Positions 51,945 to 63,001 of a stretch of DNA of 64,000 nt are shown here, one piece after another (position 1 is the first letter of the stretch; each line of letters opens with the position of its first letter). Under the pieces are notes generated by a model. The model saw only the letters and a list, made by a program, of their open reading frames with translations, had not been told where the DNA came from and did no database searches. Location of the stretch: the NCBI GenBank assembly GCA_905221605.1, contig CAJNDS010000924.1, forward strand, positions 693,212 to 757,211. The letters run 5' to 3'. Both the position numbers and the translations under genes were made by a program. The stretch is from Symbiodinium natans (Eukaryota; Sar; Dinophyceae; Suessiales; Symbiodiniaceae).

Positions 51945-53995
51945 GACAGAATTTAATTCAATTAATTCAATTAATTCATTTATTTACACTTGGGGAGGTT
52001 GAATTAATTGAATTAATTGAATAAATTCAATTAATTCACCCACCCCTTTTGGAATTAATTGAATTAAATGAATTAATGGAATTAATTGAATTAATGGAAT
52101 TAATTGAATTAATTGAATTAATTCAATTAATTCCAAATGAGGGGTGAATTAATTGAATTAATTCAATTAATTCAGTTAATTCAATTAATTCAATTAATTC
52201 AATTAATTCAATTAATTCAATTAATTCAATTAATTCAATTAATTCCAAATGGGGGGGTGGGGGGCTCGGGGCTGGGGGCGGGGGGGGGGCACCATTTGGA
52301 AATAATTGAATTAATTGAATTAATTCACCCCCCCCCCCTTTTGGAATTAATTGAATTAAATGAATTAATGGAATTAATTGAATTAATGGAATTAATTGAA
52401 TTAATTCAATTAATTCAATTAATTCCAAATGGGGGGTGAATTAATTGAATTAATTCAATTAATTCAATTAATTCAATTAATTCAATTAATTCAATTAATT
52501 CAATTAATTCAGTTAATTCAATTAATTCCAAATGGGGGGGGGCACCATTCCGGGCTCGTAAATTAGTATTGCGGGGAGGCCCGGGCTCGTGATTTAGTAT
52601 TGGGGGGAGGCCCGGGCTCGTGATTTAGTATTGGGGGGAGGCCCGGCCTCGTAATTTGGAGGCCGGGCTCGTGATTTAGCCCGGGCTCGTGATTTAGTAT
52701 TGGGGGGAGGCCCGGGCTCGTGATTTAGTATTGCGGGAAGGCCCGGGCGCGTAATTTAGTATTGGGGGGAGGCCCGGGCTCGTGATTTAGTATTGGGGGG
52801 AGGCCCGGGCTCGTGGTTTAGTATTGGGGGGAGGAGGATTCCCCAGCCCCCACCCCCCATTTGGAAATAAATGAATTAATTGAATTAATTGAAATAATTG
52901 AATTAATTCAATTAATTCAATTAATTCAATTAATTCATTTATTTCCAAAGGGGAGGTGGAATTAATTGAATTAATTGAATTAATTCAATTAATTCAATTA
53001 ATTCAATTAATTGAATTAATTCAATTAATTCAATTAATTCATTTATTTCCAAAGGGGAGGTGGAATTAATTGAATTAATTGAATTAATTCAATTATTTCA
53101 ATTAATTCAATTAATTCAAGTAATTCATTTATTTCCAAATGGGGGGGATTCCCCAGCCCCCACCCCCCCCCCCTTTGGAAATAAATGAATTAAATGAATT
53201 AATTGAATTAATTGAATTAATTGAATTAATTGAATTAATTCCATTAATTCCATTAATTCCATTAATTCAATTAATTAATCTATTTCCAAAGGGGAGGTGG
53301 AATTAATTGAAATAATTGAATTAATTCAATTATTTCAATTAATTCAATTAATTCAGTTAATTCATTTATTTCCAAATGGGGGGGATTCCCCAGCCCCCAC
53401 CCCCCCCCCCCTTTGGAAATAAATGAATTAATTGAATTAATTGAATTAATTGAATGAATTGAATGAATTGAATTAATTGAATTAATTGAATTAATTGAAT
53501 TAATTCAGGGATTCCCCAGCCCCCACCCCCCCCCCCTTTGGAAATAAATGAATTAATTGAATTAATTGAATTACTTGAATTAATTGAATTTCAATTAATT
53601 CAATTAATTCATTTATTTCCAAAGGGGAGGTGGAATTAATTGAATTAGTTGAATTAATTCAATTATTTCAATTAATTCAATTAATTCAATTAATTCATTT
53701 ATTTCCAAAGGGGGGGGAGGGGTGGGGGCTGGGGAATCCCCCCATTTGGAAATAATTGAATTAATTGAATTAATTCAATTAATTCAATTAATTCAATTAA
53801 TTCAATTAATTCAATTAATTCCCCTTTGGAAATAAATGAATTAATTGAATTAATTCAATTAATTCAATTATGTCAATTAATTCAATTAATTCAATTAATT
53901 CAATTAATTCAATTAATTCATTTATTTCCAAAGGGGGGGGGTGGGGGCTGGGGAATCCCCCCCATTTGGAAATGACTGAACTAATTGAACGAAAT
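51945..53995. repeat. AATTAATTC / GAATTAATT nonamer satellite in alternating orientation
   Basis: Long tracts of the nonamer TTAATTCAA and of its complement TTGAATTAA alternate over 2 kb, so neighbouring tracts are inverted repeats. Tracts are separated by GGGGAGG or CCCCACCCCC spacers with TTTGGAAATAAATG/CATTTATTTCCAAA boundaries. The whole array could fold into many hairpins. Confidence 0.95.
52551..52836 (+). repeat. 31-bp satellite embedded in the nonamer array
   Basis: About eight copies of CCCGGGCTCGTGATTTAGTA plus TTGGGGGGAGG. It is GC-rich, unlike the AT-rich array around it, and interrupts the nonamer satellite once. Confidence 0.93.
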
Positions 53996-54862
53996 TATTT
54001 AAACTATGGCGGCTCGATTTGGCCAAATTTTGCCGGGCAGCCTGCGGGCAAAATTTGGCCAAATCGGGTTGCTCTTCGTATGCCATGAGAAATGCGCGGC
54101 TCGATTTGGCCAAGTTTTGCCCGGAGGCTGCCCGGCAAAATTTGGCCAAATCGAGCCGCGCATTTCTCAGCGCGTACGACGAGCAGCCCGATTTGGCCAA
54201 ATTTTGCCCGCAGACTTCCCGGCAAAATTTGGCCAAACCGAGCCGCGATAGTTTAAATAAATTCGGGCCTCCAGAAAGGCGCGGCTCGATTTGGCCAGAT
54301 TTTGCCGGGCAGTCTGCGGGCAAAATTTGGCCAAATCGGGCTGCTCGTCGAACGCGATGAGAAATGCGCGGCTCGATTTGGCCAAATTTTGCCGGGAAGC
54401 CTCCGGGCAAAATTTGGCCAAATCGAGCCGCGCCTTTCTGAAGGCCCGAAATTTTTAAACTATCGCGGCTCGATTTGGCCAAATTTTGCCGGGCAGCTTC
54501 CGGGCAAAATTTGGCAAATCGGGCTGCCCTTCGTATGCCATGAGAAATGCGTGGCTCGATTTGGCCAAATTTTGCCCGGAGGCTGCCCGGCAAAATTTGG
54601 CCAAATCGAGCCGCGCATTTCTCATCACGTTCGACGAGCAGCCCGATTTGGCCAAATTTTGCCCCCGCAGACTGCCCGGCAAAATCTGGCCAAATCGAGC
54701 CGCGCCTTTCTGGAGGCCCGAAATTATTTAAACTATCGCGGCTCGATTTGGCCAAATTTTGCCGGCCAGTCTGCGGGCAAAAATTTGGCCAAATCGGGCT
54801 GCTCGTCGTACGCGCTGAGAAATGCGCGGCTCGATTTGGCCAAATTTTGCCGGGCAGCCTCC
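53996..54862. repeat. Palindromic satellite built on TTTGGCCAAA
   Basis: About 15 copies of CGGCTCGATTTGGCCAAATT or its complement AATTTGGCCAAATCGAGCCG alternate, joined by TTGCCGGGCAGCCTGCGGGC-type linkers. Every half unit contains the palindrome TTTGGCCAAA. Long frames on both strands (up to about 318 codons on the minus strand) are repeat translations: both strands read Trp-Pro-Asn-Phe or Phe-Gly-Gln-Ile phrases. Confidence 0.95.
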
Positions 54863-55192
54863 CATCATCCCCCATCATCCCCCATCATCTCCATCATCCA
54901 CCATCATCTTCATCATCTCCCGTCATCTCCCCCATCCCCTCCCATCCCTCATCCTCTCTCATGATGTGCTATCACCCCTCATCTTGGAGCATCATCTTCA
55001 TCATCTTCATCATCTTCATCAATCATCTTCTTCATCTCCCATCATCTCCGGGCATCATCTCCCATCATCTCCGGGCATCATCTCCCATCATCTCGGAGCG
55101 TCATCTTCCATCATCTCGGAGCATCATCTTCCATCATCTCGGAGCATCATCTTCCATCATCTCGGAGCATCATCTTCCATCATCTTCAGTTT
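54863..55192 (+). repeat. CATCATCTC / CATCATCTTC satellite
   Basis: Short pyrimidine-rich words (CCCATCATCC, CATCATCTTC), then five copies of a longer unit with TCTCGGAGCATCATCTTCCA. It directly follows the palindromic satellite. Confidence 0.93.
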
Positions 55193-55344
55193 GAAAAAGT
55201 ACTCAAATATTCACCACCTAGACCCATACACCCAAAACTCCGCAAACCGCCCCTTCCCCTTCCAGAATTAAATAATTTAAATAATTTAAATCCGAAACAC
55301 CCCTTTCAGATTTAAATTATTTAAATTATTTAATTCCGGGGGGG

Positions 55345-55905
55345 GGCCAGAAGGAGGACAAAAGTTGGTGTGATTCGCGCGCCTGCGTTTTTTGCTTGCA
55401 GAAGGAGGGCGCGCGAATCACACCAGATTTTGTCCTCTGGGTTTTGTCGGACATGTGAGCAACAAGAAGGAGGACAAAAGTTGGTGTGATTCGCGCGCCT
55501 GTGTTTTTTGCTTGCAGAAGGAGGGCGCGCAAATCACACCAGATTTTGTCCTCTGGGTTTTGTCGGACATGTGAGCAACAAGAAGGAGGACAAAAGTTGG
55601 TGTGATTCGCGCGCCTGTGTTTTTTGCTTGCAGAAGGAGGGCGCGCGAATCACACCAGATTTTGTCCTCTGGGTTTTGTCGGACATGTGAGCAACAAGAA
55701 GGAGGACAAAAGTTGGTGTGATTCGCGCGCCTGTGTTTTTTGCTTGCAGAAGGAGGGCGCGCGAATCACACCAGATTTGTCCTCTGGGTTTTGTCGGACA
55801 TGTGAGCAACAAGAAGGAGGACAAAAGTTGGTGTGATTCGCGCGCCTGTGTTTTTTGCTTGCACAAGGAAGGCGCGCGAATCACACCAGATTTTGTCTTC
55901 TTGGC
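55345..55905 (+). repeat. 116-bp tandem satellite with internal hairpin
   Basis: Nearly five copies; GGAGGACAAAAGTTGGTGTG recurs at 55354, 55470, 55586, 55702 and 55818. Within each unit GTGTGATTCGCGCGCC and GGCGCGCGAATCACAC are perfect inverted copies about 25 bases apart. The copies differ at only a few bases, so they are recent. Confidence 0.96.
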
Positions 55906-57800
55906 TTTTTTTGGTAGCAAACCCACCTGTCAAGGACACCCACACCAGAAACCCCCTTTTTGTGGAAACCTTGAAAGCAAGGTGCTGTGTTGTCCGCTCT
56001 CACCTTTCGTTCGTTGCACGGTTTGTCCCCTTTATTTTTTTTTGCAGAGGGGAGTCCAAGATTTTGAGAGTGTTGCGGGTGTATAGCAAAACCCACTTGA
56101 AATGGACCCACAATGGAGACCTCTTTTTTTGGCAAACCTTGAAAGACATGTGCTTCTCTGTCCATTCTCACCTTTCGTTCGTTGTGTTTTCTGTCCCCAT
56201 TCTTTCTTTAAATATGAAATATTCAAATCATAATTGAAGCGGGGCATCCAAGATTTTTAGAGTGTTTCGGGCGTCGTTTTCTTCCTTCTTCTGTAGCAGA
56301 ACGCACCTTAAAAGGACACCCACACCAGAGACTCTGATGCTGTGGAAACCTTGCAGGAAAGGCGCTCCCTTTGTCCACTGTGGCAGTTCTTTCGTTGTAT
56401 TTCTATGCGCAAGAGGAAATAGCAGAGGGAAATGATGTTACGTGTATCCAAAATCAGGGTGTCCTTTTCTTACTTTTCTGTAGCAAAACCCACCTTTCAA
56501 GGACACCCACACCGGAGACACAAATTTTATGGAAACCTTGAAAGAAAAGGGTGCTTCTTTGTCCACTCTCATCTTTCGTTCGTCAATTTCAATATGAAAT
56601 ATGTAAATCATAGTTAAAGAGGGGCGTCCAAGATTTGTTGGGTCTTTCGGGCGTTCTTTTCTTCCTTGTTCTGTAGCAGAACCCACCTTAAAAGGACGCC
56701 CGCTCCGGAGACTTCTATTGTTTGGAAACCTTGAAAGAAAAGGGTGCTTGTTTGTCCACTCTCACCTTTTGTTCGTTTCATGTTCTGTCACCCTTTTATT
56801 AAGTATGGATATGTGTAGATCACTTTAAAGATGGGTGTCCAAGTTGTTTACAGTGTTTCGGGTGTCCTTTTCTTCCTGTTTAAAACCCACCTTAAAAGGA
56901 CACCCGCACCGGAGACGCCGATGTTTTGGAAACCTTGAAGGAAAGGCGCTCCCTTTTTCTACTGTGGCCTTCCTTTCGTCTTATTTCTTTGCACAAGAGG
57001 AAATAAAAGAAAGACATCATGTTACATGTATCCAAAATTAGGGTGTCCTTTTCTTCTTTCTTCTGTAGCAAAACCCACCTGAAAGGGACACCCACACCGG
57101 AGACCTCTGTTCTTTGGAAACCTTGAACTTTATTTTCTTTTTTGCACCCTTTATTTAATTAAGTATGACATATTGAAATCATATTCAAAGAGCGGCGTCC
57201 AAGATTTTTAGAGTGTTTCGGGCGTCCTTTTTCTTCCTGTTTCTGTAGCAAAAAACCCACCTTAGAAGGACACCCACACCAGAGACCGCAAGGGGAAATG
57301 ACAGAAGGAAATCGCGTTACGTGTATCCAAAATTAGGATGTCCTTTTCTTCTTTTTCTGTAGCACAACCCACCTGAAGAGGACACCCACACCGGAGGGGT
57401 TTTTAAAAACCTTCAAAGAAAAGTAAGGTGCTTCTTTGTCCACTCTCACCTTTCGTTCGTTTCATTTTCTGTCCCCGTTTATTTAGATATGAAATGTTTA
57501 AACTATATTTCAAGAGGGGTGTCCAAGATTTTGAGAGTTCTTCGGGCGTCCTTTTCTTCCTGTTTCTGTAGCGAAACCCACCGACTCCGATGTTTTGGAA
57601 ACCTTGAAGGAAAGGCGCTCCCTTGTCCACTGCGGCCTTCCATTCGTTTTTTTCTTTGCGCAAGAGGACACAAAAGAAAGACATGATGTGACATGTATCC
57701 AAAATTAGGGTGTCCTTTTCTTCTTTTTTCTGTAACAAGACTCACCTTAAAAGGACGCCCGCGCCGGAGACTTCCAGTTTTTAGAAACCTTGAAAGAAAA
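55906..57800 (+). repeat. Degenerate satellite of about 190 bp
   Basis: About ten units marked by AAACCCACCT, GGACACCCACACCGGAGAC, TGGAAACCTTGAA and GTCCACTCTCACCTTTCGTT. The TGGAAACCTTGAA word recurs at about 55960, 56115, 56342, 56532, 56725, 56926, 57113, 57410, 57590 and 57785. Units are much more diverged than in the 116-bp array. Frames in it are short and unrecognised. Confidence 0.85.
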
Positions 57801-57819
57801 CAGGCCGAAGACCTAAGAT

Positions 57820-59025
57820 TTTTAGAGAGTTTTTGTTCCCAACAGACAAATCGCGAGCACTGTCCGTCCCCCTAAGATTCTCCAAGAAGTTATGCACCCA
57901 ACACACAATTCGCAAGTGCTGTCCCCTAAGATGTTGAAAGAATCTGTGCTCCCAAAAGACAAATCGCAAGCACCGTCCAAGTAAGATATTCGAAAAGGGT
58001 ATGCTCCCAATCAGTTTTTTCTAAAGAAAAAGACAAGAAGAGAAGAGAGAAGAGAAGTTTGCATGTCTTCCTTCCCTGTTCCTTTCTTCTTCCGGTTCGC
58101 TCGCTCGTTCTGTCTCCCTCTCTCTCGCTCTCTCTTTTTTCTTTTATGGGCGGCATGTCTTGTAGAAATGGAAGACGGAGTGAGACAGGGCGAGGCATAG
58201 AGAGAAGCATAGACCGTAGGACAGAGAGGGTCTCTTAGCTTCCCCCTTCTCAAGTCCAGCTCAGTTTTCTTTCTTGTGGAAAAGAAAGAGGAAGAGAGAA
58301 GAGGAATTTACATGCCCACCCTGCCCCTCCAAAGAGTCAAATCGCAAGCCCTGGTCCCTAAGATTTTGGGTTTAACTTTTGCTCCAAAGAGTCACATCGC
58401 AAGCCCTGGTCCCTAAGATTTGGGGCCCAGTTTTTGCTCCAAAGAGTGACATCGCAAGCCCTGGTCCCCAAGATTTTGGGCGCATTTTTTTTGCTCCAAA
58501 GAGTAGCGTCGCAAGCCCTGGTCCCTAAGATTTTGGGCCCAGTTTTTGCTCCAAAAGGTCAAATCGCAAGCCCTGGTCCCTAAGATTTTGGGTTCACTTT
58601 TTGCTCCAAAGAGTAACATCGCAAGCCCTGGTCCCTAAGATTCTGGGCTCATTTTTTGCGCCAAAGAGTCGAATCCCTAAGATTTTGGGGTCAATTTTTG
58701 CTCCAAAGAGGCCAATGGCAAGCCCTGGTCCCTAAGATTTCGGGGTCGATCTGTGCTCCACAGAGTCAAAGCGCAAGCCCTGGTCCCTAAGATTTTGGGT
58801 TTAACTTTTGCTCCAAAGAGACACATCGCAAGCCCTGGTCCCTAAGATTTGGGGCCCAGTTTTTGCCCCAAAAGGTGAAATCGCAAGCCCTGCTCCCTAA
58901 GATTTTGGGCTTATTTCTTGCTCCAAAGAGTAACATCGCAAGCCCTGGTCCCCAAGATTTTGGAATCGATTTTTGCTCCAAAGAGTCAGATCGCAAGCCC
59001 TGGTCCCTAAAATGTTGGGCTCAAT
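57820..59025 (+). repeat. Satellite of about 59 bp
   Basis: From about 58320, twelve copies of CAAAGAGTCACATCGCAAGC followed by CCTGGTCCCTAAGATTTTGGG and TTTTTGCTC. A degenerate form (ATCGCAAGCACTGTCC) precedes it at 57845-57990, separated by CT-rich sequence at about 58015-58320. Confidence 0.92.
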
Positions 59026-59029
59026 TTTT

Positions 59030-59598
59030 GCCTTTCCCTTCTCTTCTTCTGCTTCCTTTGAACTGATAAAACACAAGAAAGGAACTCATATGATAAGGCA
59101 GTGGAAAGGTAAGCACAGGGTGACTCCCTGCGCGTGGACCTTTCCATAATGCTCCATCATATTCCTCCTCTCGGCCTATCTCTTCTGTTCCTTTCCTTAC
59201 CCTTCTCCTTCTCATAGTTCTTCCTTTTTGTTTTTCTCATTTCGAAAAGAAAGAGGGAAGGGAGAAACAAGGGAGAGAGAATAGATAACGAAGAGTGCCA
59301 TCTTCTCTGCGCCTTGTTTTGTCTCTCCCTCTTCTCTATTAATCTGTCTTCTATTCTTTTCTTTGCTCTTCCCATTAAATATGCAATCCTTGGTATCTCT
59401 TCTCTCTCCTTCTCTCTTCCTGCAACAGATGTCCTTTTGGATCGTTTTCTGCATCTTAAAAAGGACACCCAAAAGAAAACACTCAGGGTGCCCCCTTTGC
59501 GCGTTTGAAGACACAGAAGGCGATTAAAAGGGACGCCCATGTTGGATTGGCAGCAAACCCAGCTGATGCTCATGATTCTGATTCTCTCTCTCTCTCTC

Positions 59599-59643
<45 letters not shown>

Positions 59644-61570
59644 CCCTACATATGGGCGATGGAACGGGTGTCCTTTTCAATCGTTTTCTGCATCTTCAAG
59701 AGAAAAACGGACACCCCACAAGAAGGAAAAGTAACACAAGAGATAGGGAGGGAAATTGACCCTTTCCTCTCTTCTTATCTGCTATTTTTCTTATTCGCTT
59801 CAAAGAAGCAACATAAGGGAAAGGGGATTTCCTGAAGAGGAGCGAGGGAACCTATCTGTGAAAAGCAAGAATGGTTTTTTCTAGTTCGAAAGGGAATAGG
59901 GAGAGACAAGGGAGAGATGATATGTACAGCTTTGCGCCTTATATTGTGATTCCGTCTCCTTGCTTCCTGTCTCTTCTATTCCTTGCAGCACGCTTCGAGA
60001 AACATAGCATCCTTGTTATCTTTCCTCTCTCACTTCCTTTTCCCTTCTCTTCTTCTGCTTCCTTTGAACTGATAACACACAAGAAAGGAACTCATATGAT
60101 AAAGCAGTGGAAAGGTAAGCACAGGGTGACTCCCTGCGCGTGGACCTTTCCACAATGCTCCATCATATTCCTCCTCTCGGCCTATCTCTTCTGTTCCTTT
60201 CCTTACCCTTCTCCTTCTCATAGTTCTTCCTTTTTGTTTTTCTCATTTCGAAAAGAAAGAGGGAAGGGAGAAACAAGGGAGAGAGAATAGATAAAGAAGA
60301 GTGCCATCTTCTCTGCGCCTTGTTTTGTCTCTCCCTCTTCTCTATTCATCTGTCTTCTATTCTTTTCCTTGCTCTTCCCATTAAATATGCAATCCTTGGT
60401 ATCTCTCCTCTCTCCTTCTCTCTTCCTGCAACAGATGTGCTTTTGGATCGTTTTCTGCATTTTCAAGCGAGAAAAAAGGACACAGAATGCGATTAAAAGG
60501 GACGCCCATGTTGGATTGGCAGCATGCCCAGCTGATGCTCATGATTCTCTCTCTTTCCCTACATATGGGCGATGGAACGGGTGTCCTTTTCAATCGTTTT
60601 CTGCATTCAAGAGAAAAAGGGACACCCCACAAGAAGGAAAAGTAACATAAGAGATAGGGAGGGAAATTGAAGAACTCCTCATTTTACTTAGTCATTCCCT
60701 TTCCTCTCTTCTTATCTGCCCATTTTCTGTGCGCCTTGTTGTGTCTCTCCCTCTTCTCCCTTCATCTCTCTTCTAGTCTTTTCTTTGCTCTTCCCATTGA
60801 AATGCAACCCTTTTTATCTCTCCTCTCTTCTTCTCTCTCCCTCCTCTTCTCCTGTTCCCCTCTAAACGACAAAAACGCAAGAAAGGAAGAATAAGAGGGG
60901 AATGGAGGCCCTGTTCCTTTCTTCTCTTCTTTCAATGGATGGGGGAAGTGGGCGGAGTTGGCTCCTTGCCCGTACACCCTCCCCATGCTTCAGCAAACCC
61001 CTCCTCTCGCCCTATCGCCTCTGTTCTTTTCCTTGTGCCCAAACGGAAAACGAAAACGGGTTCCTTTATATGTTCATTGTCCTTCCTTTGGTTTTTTATT
61101 TCACAGGGAAAAGAACCAGAGAAGAGAAAGATAAGAACGAGAGGTGAGATGAAAACGGCACCATCTTCTCTTTGCCTTATTTTTGCACCTCCCCCTCCTG
61201 TCTTCATTTCTCTTCCACTCTTTTTTCCATTGCTCTTCCCATAATATTGCATTCCTTTTGATAACTCACAGGAAATTAAAATGGCCTCCTTGTTGTCTCT
61301 CCTCTCTCACTTCCCTTCTTTCTTTTTGTTGTTCTCATTTCGAAAAGACAGAAGGAACGGAGAGATAAGGGAGACAGGATAGATAAAGCAGAGTACCATC
61401 TTCTTTGCGCCTTGTTTTGTCTCTCCCTCTCCTTTATTCATCTCTCTTCTATTCTTTTCTTGGCTCTTCCCATGAAAATTGTGTTCCTCTTATCTCTCCC
61501 TCCTTCTCTCCCTTCTCTTCTCCTGTTCGCGAGAGCCTTCGACTTTAGGGTTGAGGAGAAAAAGAAAAGA
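59030..61570 (+). repeat. Large direct duplication of about 1 kb plus diverged copies
   Basis: The stretch from about 59036 (CTTCTCTTCTTCTGCTTCCT) to about 59720 is repeated almost base for base from about 60045 to about 60640, offset 1009 bp, including AAGGTAAGCACAGGGTGACT. Diverged third and fourth versions run at about 60690-61110 and 61140-61560. The sequence is CT/GA-rich, with a CT microsatellite at 59583-59640 in the first copy only. Overlapping short frames are not supported as genes. Confidence 0.85.
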
Positions 61571-61714
61571 GAAAAGAGGAACTACCTGGTTCTTGTTCCT
61601 GAGGCCACCATAGTACGACTGACGTGACAGCAGCGTACCCTCGTGGAAACGTGTATGGCTATAGAAAACCCTACGTCACGCTTCCAATCAATCATGGTAG
61701 AACCCTATTAAGGC

Positions 61715-61912
61715 CACCCAACCCCCCCCCCCCCCCCCGCCGCCCCCCCCCCCCCCCTCCGGCCCCCCCCCCCCGTGGGGTGGTTTGGTTGTTTGGGTTT
61801 GGGTTTTGGTTTAGGTTTAGTATAGTTTAGGGTGTAGGGCTTAGGGTTTAGTGTATAAGGGCCTTTGGTGGCCGGGGGGATACCATGGGAGGGGGGGGGG
61901 GGGTGTGGCGAA
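61715..61912. repeat. C-run and G-run low-complexity patch
   Basis: C-runs up to about 16 bases (61720-61776), then GGTTTGGGTTT and TTTAGGGT words, then a G-run of about 16 bases (61890-61905). No gene. Confidence 0.9.
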
Positions 61913-62133
61913 CCGAGAACCGGGAACATACATGTTCTCTGTGCGACCATCACATGCAACAGGTTCGGGTGCAGGCTATACAGGGCATACTTCAGTGTCA
62001 GTGTGTTGGAGCTGCCAAGAAGCCGCGAATCAAAACCCTGAACCCCAAATCCTAAAGTCTCTGAACGTTTATGGTCTAGGGCCTAGGGTGTAGGGCCCAG
62101 AGAACTTTGACATGTTTCAAACCCTGCTTAGTC

Positions 62134-62950
62134 GAGCGGCGTCTGAGAGACGAACACGCTGCTCACGACGTTGAGCAGCGCGAAACCCACGACACACCTC
62201 CGCTGAGGGTTGTTAGGGTTGAGGGTTTAGGGTTTAGGGTTTAGTATAGGGTTTAATTAGGGTTTAGGGTTTAGGATTAGGCTTCTGTCAGTGTTTTGGG
62301 GTTAGGGTTTAGGGTATGTAGAGTATTTAGGTTGACGAAGGGTCTTGGTTGTAGGGCTCAGTTTGTGTAGGTGGCTCTGGCCCATTGACAGCTGCTGTTC
62401 GACGTCTCTATGTGTCCGCTATCCCAAAACGCATAAATATTAATATGTAGCAAAGCTCGGTTGCCTGGGTTAGCTTAGGGCAGTTACATGGACCTTAGTA
62501 TCGGCCCTTAAAAGGTGAAAAGTGGACCGCTTATATACCTGTTATATACCTATACCCTATACGAATTCAGGGACCATACATCAGAACCCTATAAGGGACC
62601 ATATTCAGGGCTGTGAAACTACCCTAGAGGTTGTGACGCTTTGTGCTGTGATGCTGACCATTGCTGCTATGTCTCTGCCCATACACGGGAAGAAGTTTTC
62701 CTAAACCCTACACCTCATATGCCCTACAAAGCCTAGTTATACACCGTCTATATCATGGACAGAGAGCCTAGGACCTCTGGAATCTACGTGGTTCAAGGCT
62801 CCTGAGAAATTCCAAACCCTAAACCCTATAAACCCTAAAACAGTAAGGGGAGAACTGAACTGGCCTGTAGCCCACAAAGACCACGGTGAACCATTCGCTC
62901 ACGTAGTCCGTCAAAGATCGACAGGCTGGAGCCCAGTTAGCGAAGAGAAC
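62134..62950 (-). CDS. Voltage-gated ion-channel-like gene, two exons, apparent frameshift
   Basis: Minus strand. The upstream exon starts at 62950 after TTGGCAG|G and reads VLFANWAPACRSL then TDYVSEWFTV. A second exon starts at 62197 after GGAG|G and reads CVVGFALLNVVSS then VFVSQT, ending near 62134. Together they resemble the pore and last membrane helix of cation channels of dinoflagellate type (W-x-P-x-C-R ... VSEWF ... G-F-A-x-L-N-V-V). The first exon slips out of frame near 62881, where a GGG run has one base more than the frame needs; beyond it the expected helix residues continue in the next frame up to a GC donor at 62863. So this is either a pseudogene or an assembly error. Other exons were not found. 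It is the only gene seen on this strand. Confidence 0.6.
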
Positions 62951-62960
62951 CTGCCAAACA

Positions 62961-62962
<2 letters not shown>

Positions 62963-63000
<38 letters not shown>

Positions 63001-63001
63001 G
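62963..63001 (+). repeat. CAT trinucleotide microsatellite
   Basis: Thirteen CAT units a few bases upstream (on the minus strand) of the channel-like exon's acceptor. Confidence 0.97.

Noticed and set aside
53922-54878. 318-codon minus-strand open frame and overlapping frames on both strands
   Set aside because: It is a translation of the palindromic satellite; both strands read the same phrases and nothing resembles a protein family.
59157-60466. Lys/Glu/Arg-rich minus-strand frames of 80-138 codons in two near-identical copies
   Set aside because: They lie in CT/GA-rich duplicated sequence with low complexity; the similarity comes from the 1-kb duplication and no domain is seen.
54863-61570. 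CRISPR array or retroelement in the repeat block
   Set aside because: Repeats are contiguous tandem units without unique spacers of constant size, and no reverse transcriptase, integrase or cas-like frame is visible.
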